From Faecalicoccus sp. (GTDB lineage: Bacteria > Bacillota_I > Bacilli_A > Erysipelotrichales > Erysipelotrichaceae): 15,434 bases of DNA. The position numbers and the translations under genes were made by a program. Each line of letters opens with the position of its first letter. Within the stretch, counting starts at the first letter, position 1. The notes beneath the pieces were generated by a model that was not told the origin of the DNA, searched no databases, and saw nothing but the letters and a program-made list of their open reading frames with translations. Below are positions 1 to 6,560 of the stretch, in pieces. The DNA lies in NCBI GenBank assembly GCA_017941505.1, contig JAGAWH010000207.1, positions 1-15,434 of the forward strand. The letters run 5' to 3'.

Positions 1-51
1 AAGCTCAGATAGAAATTAAGAAGTTTTATCGTAATTTGTATTTGTTCACTT

Positions 52-85
52 GGGAAAGGCATTACATCTTTCCCTTTCTTTTTTT
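52..85 (+). terminator. Intrinsic terminator of an upstream gene
   Basis: A 7-bp stem (GGGAAAG at 52-58 with CTTTCCC at 68-74, 9-nt loop) is followed by a T-rich run at 75-85. It most likely ends a gene lying to the left of the window. Reading frames before it stop within the first 20 bases, and I cannot assign those few codons to a protein. Bases 86-188 contain no convincing promoter or gene. Confidence 0.7.
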
Positions 86-203
86 CTCAAAACAGCCGGA
101 GCTACAACTATGTCTTCTAATCAATCACTAATAAACTATGGTGGAAGTATCTTCTAAATAATGAATTGAATTATAGAATAGTTTTGTAATGAAAGGAGAA
201 CTC

Positions 204-947
204 ATGCAAACAAAATATGACGAAGAACTAAAAAAGATTGATATTTATGCTAAGCATCCTGGTTTTTTACCTTATATTGGGGATAAATATGATGAATATC
301 GCATTCTTCATGTTGGGGAAAGTCACTATATCGAACAAAATGTCGATGATGAAAAATACGGTATAGAGTATTTCCAAGATTGGTGGACTGGTGGATGCTC
401 TGAAATTGATCAATGCTTTGAAGGTTATTTTACTCGTCCTGTAGTCGAAAAATATATAAACAGTGATGGCAAAGGAAAATTTAGTATTTTTAATAATTTC
501 CTGAAATCTTTCTCTCGAGTTGTGTTAAATAAAGAAATCACAATCACAAAAAAGAATGAGAATAGGAAATTATACGAATACATGGCTTTTATGAATTTTT
601 TCCAGATGCCTGCTATATACAATAAAAACGGATTTCAAAAATCTTTATGGATATCTGCTAAAAAAGCAGGAGATACAAAATTAGCCGAGAACACTTGGAA
701 AGAAGCATGTCAAAATGCAGTTGAAACTTTAGATGCTGTGATTGATGTGATTAATCCTGAAGCAGTTGTTATCACAAGTATAGATGCAGGTGAGATTTAC
801 AAGCAAAATGGGAGACATCAAGACCTCATTATTATTACATCGCATCCAGCTTCTCCTTTTTCCTGGAACAAACCATTGAAAAGATTAGGCGGTAAGACAG
901 GAAAAGATGTTTTTGAAGAAGGGTTGAAAGTTATTTATAAAAAGTAG
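204..947 (+). CDS. Uracil-DNA glycosylase-like protein, probably a divergent member
   Basis: A 247-aa protein starting at ATG 204, which has AAAGGAG at good spacing; the in-frame ATG at 189 overlaps that site's region and lacks its own. Seen: an early strand plus loop RILHVGESHY (residues 33-42), a central MAFMNFFQMPA (128-138), a late hydrophobic strand EAVVITS (186-192), and IITSHPASPFS (210-220) near the C-terminus. The order resembles the uracil-DNA glycosylase superfamily, whose motif 1 is GQDPY or GEAPG and whose motif 2 is HPSPxS near the end. Motif 1 here (GESHY) lacks the usual catalytic Asp/Asn, so a base-binding or altered activity is possible. It is the first gene of a four-gene cassette ending in an AAA+ ATPase. 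The superfamily assignment is inference from motifs; the function is unknown. Codons look more AT-rich than in genes beyond 5.6 kb. Confidence 0.55.
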   Translation: MQTKYDEELKKIDIYAKHPGFLPYIGDKYDEYRILHVGESHYIEQNVDDEKYGIEYFQDWWTGGCSEIDQCFEGYFTRPVVEKYINSDGKGKFSIFNNFLKSFSRVVLNKEITITKKNENRKLYEYMAFMNFFQMPAIYNKNGFQKSLWISAKKAGDTKLAENTWKEACQNAVETLDAVIDVINPEAVVITSIDAGEIYKQNGRHQDLIIITSHPASPFSWNKPLKRLGGKTGKDVFEEGLKVIYKK

Positions 948-950
948 CAT

Positions 951-978
951 AATTTAATGTGCGTGCTAGTATTAAATT
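951..978. repeat. 8-bp inverted repeat between the first two cassette genes
   Basis: AATTTAAT at 951-958 and ATTAAATT at 971-978 are exact inverted copies separated by 12 bases. No T-run follows, so it is unlikely to be a terminator. It could be a weak mRNA hairpin or an operator-like site in the 69-base gap between the genes. It may also be chance in AT-rich DNA. Confidence 0.35.
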
Positions 979-1016
979 GATGAAGATAATATTACTGTGT
1001 AACGTGGAGGTAAGTT

Positions 1017-1670
1017 ATGGAAAGTAAGAGATTTCTCTTATCAACAATAGGTGAATTAGAAACACCTGCATTCGAAGAATTAAAGAAATTATTGATTGGA
1101 GATTATATAACTTTCGCAACGGTGAAACCGAAGAATGTCAAGAAAAGCCATATGGCAGAAAAGCTGTATGATTATTTTGAAATGCTTGAAGTAAAAACTG
1201 GAACATCATTTGATAAAGAACTAAGAATCTATATGAATAACTTGAATGATATAGTAGAACCGCATATCGCCAAAGCTCCGAGTGCTAAAAAAGGAGATAC
1301 ACAGCCGATTACTGTACCACGTGCAAGAAAGTACTATGATAAGGCTGTTCAAATCAAAAACAAGAAAGAACCTACGGTCTCGCAGGTGATGGATTACTCC
1401 AGAATCATGCTATGCCTGTATATAGCAATTATTAAATCAAAAAATTATACAATTACCAATTTTGATTATTCTCTGGATTGCTTGTATCCCAAACTAATAC
1501 TGAGATGTATGAAACAAGAAGAGACTTCAGGATTGATCCCTTCTTCCAAGAAAAAAAAGTTCAATACCGAAGAGTTGTACAACAATGACTCCTGTACTTT
1601 GATTATGACCGCCGTAATGCTTTCTGCTATTGTGAACCGAAAGGTAGAAAGGGATGATAACCATGAGTGA
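1017..1670 (+). CDS. Uncharacterised 217-aa cassette protein
   Basis: A 217-aa protein with a good ribosome site (GGAGG 7 bases before ATG 1017). I do not recognise a family. The sequence looks soluble and mostly helical, with a lysine-rich middle (about residues 85-120), a hydrophobic stretch MLCLYIAIIK (about 130-140), a basic patch SSKKKKF (about 177-183) and a second hydrophobic helix LIMTAVMLSAIV (about 195-206). No enzyme motif is visible. Its stop overlaps the start of the next gene by 8 bases, so the two are probably translationally coupled and act together with the downstream AAA+ ATPase. Basic patches would suit nucleic-acid or phospholipid contact, but that is speculation. Confidence 0.75.
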   Translation: MESKRFLLSTIGELETPAFEELKKLLIGDYITFATVKPKNVKKSHMAEKLYDYFEMLEVKTGTSFDKELRIYMNNLNDIVEPHIAKAPSAKKGDTQPITVPRARKYYDKAVQIKNKKEPTVSQVMDYSRIMLCLYIAIIKSKNYTITNFDYSLDCLYPKLILRCMKQEETSGLIPSSKKKKFNTEELYNNDSCTLIMTAVMLSAIVNRKVERDDNHE

Positions 1671-2694
1671 TATAGATATCGCAAATATTTTGGAAGATCT
1701 CAATAAATATGCCAATGAAAAGGGAATTATTGAAATTGTTTTGAGGGATAAGAAAAAGAAGTTCGAAACATTCCAAAAGGTTATCATCAATAATCTTCCA
1801 AAAACAGAGGAGAAAGAACTCGTTGAAAAGGCATTAAATACCATTAATAACTTTACCAAAATTAGTGATAAGAATCTGAAGATGCTAAATCGTATTTCAA
1901 AAATCAATGAAATAGGATTTATGTTAAATGGGTTGAATCTTTGTGCTACCTGTGTTGGGTTCGCAATTATAAATGATAAATTGAATAAAATGAGCGATGA
2001 AATCAGTCGGCAGTTTGCTCACCTTGAGAATTTGGTGAAAAAAACTAATGATATTAAAACCAGAGGGGACTTCAACAAAACAGTTTCCGATCATTCGAAC
2101 ATGTTGGATCATGAGAGAAGAGGACAGCCGTATCCAGAAGAGAAGCTCTATAAACTCGTAAACAAGGAATATATTTTGTTGGATTACTTAATCGAATCCT
2201 TCCGCCAGGATATTTCAGCTGATAACGGAAATCTGATTTTTTTGATTATGACTGTATTATCGATGCTTACCGCATCTTTACAAAAGTACGATGAGCTCTA
2301 TTATTTTAATAGCATCGATGTGCTGAAAGATAATCCTTGGCACTTATCGCATAACAACTGGATGAGTGCCTATGATACGCTGTCTTCAAATTGGTTTATC
2401 GAGAAACTTCAGGATTATGCTTATTTTGAAACTTCATTAGATACCTTTGGGGTTGATGCATATTATATTACCCTGCTGGATCAAGTGAGTGATTTGAAAG
2501 AGGAAGTCGAAGATAATCAGAAATTGATTGAAGCAATGGGAAACATAGATATTTATCGAAAGTACAGAGAATTAACAAATCAAGAAATAGCGGATTCTAT
2601 CGAAGCAGCCTTTAAAGAGGCAGGAAGCGGCATGGATGAAGCTGTTGTAATGAATGCTTATCATTCTGCAATGCAGCAGGCAGCATTAGCTTAA
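1663..2694 (+). CDS. Uncharacterised protein with hydrophobic segment and coiled coil
   Basis: A 343-aa protein. ATG 1663 is preferred over in-frame ATG 1654 because GAAAGGG ends 9 bases before 1663 but directly abuts 1654. Residues 1-80 are charged and helical. Residues 84-104 form a hydrophobic, Gly/Cys-containing segment (core LNLCATCVGFAII), directly followed by a heptad-like, probably coiled-coil helix (about 105-128, DKLNKMSDEISRQF). A second hydrophobic stretch, LIFLIMTVLSMLTASL, lies at 191-206. The rest is a predominantly helical domain rich in Tyr and acidic residues. The short hydrophobic segments could be membrane-associating or buried helices; no signal peptide is visible. It overlaps the previous gene by 8 bases and ends 8 bases before the AAA+ gene, so it is very likely co-expressed with it. 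I do not recognise the family. Confidence 0.75.
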   Translation: MSDIDIANILEDLNKYANEKGIIEIVLRDKKKKFETFQKVIINNLPKTEEKELVEKALNTINNFTKISDKNLKMLNRISKINEIGFMLNGLNLCATCVGFAIINDKLNKMSDEISRQFAHLENLVKKTNDIKTRGDFNKTVSDHSNMLDHERRGQPYPEEKLYKLVNKEYILLDYLIESFRQDISADNGNLIFLIMTVLSMLTASLQKYDELYYFNSIDVLKDNPWHLSHNNWMSAYDTLSSNWFIEKLQDYAYFETSLDTFGVDAYYITLLDQVSDLKEEVEDNQKLIEAMGNIDIYRKYRELTNQEIADSIEAAFKEAGSGMDEAVVMNAYHSAMQQAALA

Positions 2695-2702
2695 GGTGTG
2701 TT

Positions 2703-4028
2703 ATGGATATTAATGTTAAGAATGCATATGATACGCTGGCAAAAACATGTAAAGGAATGAAATATTCAGATACACCTTTAAAACAGTTGGCAGAAGATAT
2801 TTACAGTTTTATATGCTATATCTCAAAGCGGGGAGCAGATCAAAGGTATAACTATTTCAATGAAGTATATCAGAATGGAGCTTATCCTTTATCTGATATA
2901 GAGCATGATACTGACGAGAATGTTCCAAGGACATTTGTTGAATTGAACAAGACTGTTTTTTCTTATGTGAATGGCAGTCCCTTAACGACCGGTGTCTTTT
3001 ATGTGGGACTTATATCTAAGCTGGTTCAATATTATATGCACAGTCGAGTTGACAGAAAAGAAATTGATTCTGAGAAATGTATTGAGTATTTAGACAGACT
3101 TCAAAATCAGCTCCCGAAAAAAGAAACTGTATCTACTTCATCGGGGCATGAAACTAAAGTAGTTCAAGAAAAAGCAGAAGTAAAAGAAGCTGATAAGATT
3201 GAACCTGAAGAAACCTTAGACGAGTTACTGGAAAAGTTAAATTCTTTAATTGGATTAACCGGTGTTAAGAATGAGGTAACTACTTTAATCAATCTGATTA
3301 AGATGAATAAAAAGCGTGACTCACTTGGAATGAAAACAGTAAATGTATCGAAACATCTTGTTTTTACCGGAAACCCGGGAACCGGCAAAACTACCGTGGC
3401 AAGACTATTATCCAAGATTTATAAACAACTTGGTGTATTAGAAAAAGGCCAGCTGGTAGAAGTAGACCGTGGAGGTCTTGTGGCCGGATATGTCGGCCAG
3501 ACCGCTTTAAAAACACAGGAAAAGATTGATGAGGCCAAAGGTGGCATCCTGTTTATAGATGAAGCTTATACTTTGGCAAAAGGTGGAACGGATTTTGGAC
3601 AGGAAGCCATTGATACGATATTAAAGGCTATGGAAGACAATAGAGAGAATTTTGTTGTCATTGTAGCTGGCTATCCGGAGCTTATGAAACAATTCCTAGA
3701 GTCTAATCCCGGTTTGAAATCTCGATTTAATAAGTATATTACGTTTGAAGATTACAGTGAAGAAGAGTTATTCGAAATATTTAATGCGTTTAGTCAGCCA
3801 TATGGATTTAAGTTGAGTAGTGAAGCAGAACAAGCATTAAAAGGATACCTGCATTGGGTTGTTCAACATAAACCGGAAAACTTTGCCAATGGTAGAGAAA
3901 TTCGAAATATTTTTGAAACTTCAGTTCGAAACCAGGCAAATCGATTTGCAAATATAGCGGATGTTACAGAAGCCCAGCTAAGTGAGATTATTCAACAAGA
4001 TCTTCCGGATTGGGTTATAAATTTCTAA
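2703..4028 (+). CDS. CbbX/SpoVK-type AAA+ ATPase with helical N-terminal domain
   Basis: A 441-aa protein. Residues 1-135 form an unrecognised helical domain, about 140-170 are a charged linker, and about 172-441 form a CbbX-type AAA+ module. Visible motifs: Walker A GNPGTGKTT (223-231), pore-loop-like AGYVGQT (261-267), Walker B ILFIDEAY (282-289, Asp286/Glu287), sensor 1 VVIVAGYP (318-325), arginine-finger region NPGLKSRF (335-342, Arg341) and sensor 2 NGREIRN (397-403). All key residues are present, so it should be an active ATPase and probably a hexameric remodeller. Relatives include rubisco activase CbbX, SpoVK and EccA of type VII secretion, where the N-terminal domain selects the partner. 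No rubisco or ESX genes are visible here, so its client is more likely a cassette protein. The ribosome site AAGGTG overlaps the upstream stop codon. Confidence 0.9.
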   Translation: MDINVKNAYDTLAKTCKGMKYSDTPLKQLAEDIYSFICYISKRGADQRYNYFNEVYQNGAYPLSDIEHDTDENVPRTFVELNKTVFSYVNGSPLTTGVFYVGLISKLVQYYMHSRVDRKEIDSEKCIEYLDRLQNQLPKKETVSTSSGHETKVVQEKAEVKEADKIEPEETLDELLEKLNSLIGLTGVKNEVTTLINLIKMNKKRDSLGMKTVNVSKHLVFTGNPGTGKTTVARLLSKIYKQLGVLEKGQLVEVDRGGLVAGYVGQTALKTQEKIDEAKGGILFIDEAYTLAKGGTDFGQEAIDTILKAMEDNRENFVVIVAGYPELMKQFLESNPGLKSRFNKYITFEDYSEEELFEIFNAFSQPYGFKLSSEAEQALKGYLHWVVQHKPENFANGREIRNIFETSVRNQANRFANIADVTEAQLSEIIQQDLPDWVINF

Positions 4029-4119
4029 AGAATATTGAAGAATCACTAAAAAGGATTCAAGAAAAAATGAATGGCTTATATTAGTAAACTAACCATAAAT
4101 AATTAATTCTCATTAAGCT

Positions 4120-4148
4120 TTCATAAAATATAAAAAATGATATATACT
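4120..4148 (+). promoter_or_regulatory. Candidate promoter for the Sel1-repeat gene
   Basis: TTCATA (4120-4125), a 17-base spacer, then TATACT (4143-4148). The -35 is weak and the -10 is good. Predicted transcription start is near 4155, at the beginning of a strong hairpin. The surrounding gap 4029-4216 holds nothing else I can support beyond this promoter and the hairpin. Confidence 0.4.
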
Positions 4149-4152
4149 AGAT

Positions 4153-4189
4153 AAAAGAAAGTAATCAATGATACATTACTTTCTTTTTT
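4153..4189 (+). terminator. 13-bp terminator-like hairpin just before the Sel1-repeat gene
   Basis: A perfect 13-bp stem (4153-4165 with 4175-4187, 9-nt loop CAATGATAC) ends in a T-run. It could simply end transcription of the AAA+ cassette. Its A-rich left arm also makes it partly terminator-like on the minus strand. It ends only 27 bases before ATG 4217, leaving almost no room for a promoter after it. The gene is therefore transcribed from upstream through this hairpin, or the hairpin works as an attenuator or 5' mRNA structure. Confidence 0.75.
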
Positions 4190-4216
4190 AATAAATAGAA
4201 CACGGAGGTAACTGCC

Positions 4217-5521
4217 ATGGCTATGGACAAATCAGAACTGAACTATGGAGACTGGGTATCATGTGATGGAAAGATCATGTATGTCTATGACATGAATGAA
4301 GAAGATCCTAATACAGTAGGACTCATATTAAAAGATTCAAAGAAATACTATGACAAATCCGGATATACCTTCTATGAAGCCACGTATTATCCGGTAACCG
4401 ATATAGAGGTATTACCTAAAAAAGAAATCGATGAAGATACTCTGTTAAGTTATTTCCGTTTAGAGGTAACTCCATGGGAACTTGCTGAAAAAGGACAGTA
4501 TCCTATATCCAAAGTAAATCCATTCATCTTAACAGATGATGATTTAAATGCTATATCGTATAACGTTTATGGGGTTGATGCGATGTCTTTGGATGCATGG
4601 ATGTTTCAATTTATAAACTTTAAACCATTTAATACTAAAAAAGAAGAAACCGTAGGTTTATCATTACAGCTTACTTTGGCAATCCTTCAACAGAACATGG
4701 CACCTTTTGATGTAGAAGAAGATGACCGACATCAATTGGTTGAAATCATTGATATATATTTAAGAAATAAAGGCATACCATTCAATGAAATGAATATTTA
4801 TCCCCGTACTAAGAAACAAATTGTGATGGGTATGGAAGCCTTACCTGCAGATGAAATCACCAAAGATGAAAGAAAAGGATATGTATGGTTTCTGGAAGAC
4901 TTATATCGAAGTGACGATATTGACTGCATCCGTCATTATGCCAATGCCTACTTTAGCGGCAATCAACTTGTAAAAAAAGATTATGATAAAGCACAGAATG
5001 CACTGTTAAAGCTGATAGAAAAAGGAAACGGAGAAGGAGCTTATGCGTTAGCGCATATTTATTCCAGAAGAGCTATTTTGAAGGAATCTTATTATAAAGA
5101 TGCCTTTAAATACTACCAGATGGCAGCTGACCAGGGAAGGGTTGAAGCCAAACTAAAACTATGTCATATGCTTCGAAGAGGAGAGGGCGTAAAAAGAGAT
5201 CCCGAAAAGGCATTTGAAATACTAGATGAGTTATATGACCAGCTCTTAAAAGTCTATCAGAAAGGTAACTATAAGTGTAATTATGCCGAAATTGCCTATC
5301 AGATGGGTTTATACCATGAATTTGGAATCGGATGTCCTAAAAATCTGGAAGAAGCCGGTCGATACTTTGAAATGGCTAAGGTAGCCCTTGAACAGAGAAA
5401 TCCGGAAGGGGATAATAGTAAGCTATCATACGCAATTAAAGGATCAATTGAAAGAATCAAGGAAAAGATTATTGCCCAGGATGACTTCGATACATTAAAT
5501 GAAAATTACATGATTTCCTGA
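4217..5521 (+). CDS. Sel1-repeat protein
   Basis: A 434-aa protein with a strong ribosome site (GGAGGT 7 bases before ATG 4217). The N-terminal part (about 8-68) is beta-rich and begins with YGDWVSCDGKIMYVYD, which resembles a small barrel-like domain; residues 70-235 are unassigned. From about 237 to 392 come Sel1-like (TPR-type) helical repeats, recognised by phrases such as YDKAQNALLKLIEKGNGEGAYALAHIY, KYYQMAADQGRVEAKLKL, MLRRGEGVKRDPEKAFEIL and GLYHEFGIGCPKNLEEAGRYFEMA. Sel1 repeats mediate protein-protein contacts, so a scaffold or adaptor role is likely. No signal peptide is visible, so it is probably cytoplasmic. It may act with the preceding AAA+ cassette, but the hairpin between them argues for separate control. 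Confidence 0.8.
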   Translation: MAMDKSELNYGDWVSCDGKIMYVYDMNEEDPNTVGLILKDSKKYYDKSGYTFYEATYYPVTDIEVLPKKEIDEDTLLSYFRLEVTPWELAEKGQYPISKVNPFILTDDDLNAISYNVYGVDAMSLDAWMFQFINFKPFNTKKEETVGLSLQLTLAILQQNMAPFDVEEDDRHQLVEIIDIYLRNKGIPFNEMNIYPRTKKQIVMGMEALPADEITKDERKGYVWFLEDLYRSDDIDCIRHYANAYFSGNQLVKKDYDKAQNALLKLIEKGNGEGAYALAHIYSRRAILKESYYKDAFKYYQMAADQGRVEAKLKLCHMLRRGEGVKRDPEKAFEILDELYDQLLKVYQKGNYKCNYAEIAYQMGLYHEFGIGCPKNLEEAGRYFEMAKVALEQRNPEGDNSKLSYAIKGSIERIKEKIIAQDDFDTLNENYMIS

Positions 5522-5522
5522 C

Positions 5523-5539
5523 TATAACTTTTAGTTATA
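5523..5539. repeat. Short AT-rich hairpin after the Sel1 gene
   Basis: TATAACT (5523-5529) and AGTTATA (5533-5539) form a 7-bp stem with a TTT loop right after the stop codon. There is no T-run afterwards, so it is at best a weak terminator or an mRNA 3'-end structure. Confidence 0.35.
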
Positions 5540-5544
5540 CCATG

Positions 5545-5589
5545 TATGAATTATTCATATTGTACAAACATAAAAAAATACTTTATTCT
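5545..5589 (+). promoter_or_regulatory. Promoter of the SDR gene with adjacent palindrome
   Basis: TTGTAC (5560-5565), an 18-base spacer, then TATTCT (5584-5589) make a plausible vegetative promoter. Directly upstream, 5545-5559 is a perfect 15-base palindrome (TATGAAT-T-ATTCATA) abutting the -35, a position that suits an operator. Regulator identity is unknown. Confidence 0.45.
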
Positions 5590-5630
5590 GTAATCAGAAA
5601 ACAGGAACAATCCTGAGGAGGAAAATACAT

Positions 5631-6455
5631 ATGTCTAAAACATGGATCATTACCGGAGCAAGTTCCGGAGGAATCGGAGAAGGAATCGCCAGAGCTGTAT
5701 TATCCAACGGTGATAACGCTGTTATCACTGCTAGAAGTCTTGCCAAGTTAGAAGGTATCGCTAAGGATTATCCTGAAACATGCCTTCCGATGACACTCGA
5801 TATGGCTGATAAAGAAAGAATGACAGAAGTAGTTAAAGCAGCTGTTGAAAAATTCGGTACTGTTGATGTACTTGTCAACAATGCCGGTCATGGATACAGA
5901 TCTTCTGTAGAAGAAGGTGAATGGGATGCCATTCATGAATTATATGAAACCAACTTATTCGGTCCGATCAATATGATCAAGGAAGTACTTCCAATCATGC
6001 GTGAACAGAAATCCGGTGTCATCATGAACACAACATCTATCGCAGCTGAACGTTCTGCCATCGCTTCGGGATACTATGCATCCTCCAAGGCAGCCTTAGA
6101 TTTATTAACAGACGGTCTGGCAAAGGAAGTAGCACCACTTGGAATCAAGGTTATGGTGATTGAGCCGGGAGCATTCCGTACCCACTTCTATGATGAAGCC
6201 TACAAGGCAGCCCCATTGAAGGTAGATGCCTATAAGGATACGACATGGAAAAGAGCACAGGCTACCAACCAGAGACAGCAGCCGGGTGACCCTAAGAAAG
6301 CCGGAGAATTAGTCTACAAGATGGCTTATGCAGACGAGACACCATTTAGATTAATCATGGGAAGCGATGCCTGCAAGGTAGTTATCGATACTGCTAAGGC
6401 ACGTATTGAAGAAGCTGAAAAGTTTGCCGAAGTTTCTGCAAGCACAGATTACTAG
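5631..6455 (+). CDS. Short-chain dehydrogenase/reductase (classical SDR)
   Basis: A 274-aa NAD(P)-dependent oxidoreductase with a strong ribosome site (GAGGAGG before ATG 5631). Motifs: cofactor loop TGASSGGIGEG (8-18), LDM (57-59), NNAG (83-86), active-site Ser136 (NTTS), the Tyr149-x3-Lys153 pair (YASSK) and EPGAFRT (178-184). All catalytic residues are present. The glycine loop has one Gly more than the usual TGASSGIG. Arg35 after the second strand (ITARS) is compatible with NADP preference. Length is typical. The substrate (a ketone or alcohol) cannot be told. It has its own promoter and terminator, so it is a single-gene unit. Confidence 0.93.
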   Translation: MSKTWIITGASSGGIGEGIARAVLSNGDNAVITARSLAKLEGIAKDYPETCLPMTLDMADKERMTEVVKAAVEKFGTVDVLVNNAGHGYRSSVEEGEWDAIHELYETNLFGPINMIKEVLPIMREQKSGVIMNTTSIAAERSAIASGYYASSKAALDLLTDGLAKEVAPLGIKVMVIEPGAFRTHFYDEAYKAAPLKVDAYKDTTWKRAQATNQRQQPGDPKKAGELVYKMAYADETPFRLIMGSDACKVVIDTAKARIEEAEKFAEVSASTDY

Positions 6456-6463
6456 AATTGATT

Positions 6464-6489
6464 AGGTCCAGATTTTGGGCCTTTTATTA
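6464..6489 (+). terminator. Intrinsic terminator of the SDR gene
   Basis: AGGTCCA (6464-6470) pairs with TGGGCCT (6476-6482), with one G-U pair and a 5-nt loop, followed by a T-rich stretch. It closes the SDR unit. Confidence 0.75.
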
Positions 6490-6493
6490 TGAC

Positions 6494-6522
6494 TTGAGCA
6501 CCATAATAAGATTACATTCAAT
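6494..6522 (+). promoter_or_regulatory. Candidate promoter of the ALDH-CDF-MBL operon
   Basis: TTGAGC (6494-6499), a 17-base spacer and TTCAAT (6517-6522) lie between the SDR terminator and ATG 6561. The -10 is imperfect, so the exact site is uncertain, but some promoter is expected in this gap. Confidence 0.35.
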
Positions 6523-6560
6523 TCCGTGCTATTATTAGTACATGCTAACGGAGTAAGACT

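Noticed and set aside
1..51. Possible end of a gene at the left edge
   Set aside because: The remaining codons before the terminator are too few to assign a product or frame.
189..203. Earlier start codon for the UDG-like gene
   Set aside because: The Shine-Dalgarno site AAAGGAG lies after it and is correctly spaced for ATG 204.
4031..4084. Short in-frame-like tail after the AAA+ stop (NIEESLKRIQEKMNGLY)
   Set aside because: It needs a frameshift to connect, is only 17 codons, and the ATPase ends at a family-typical place without it.
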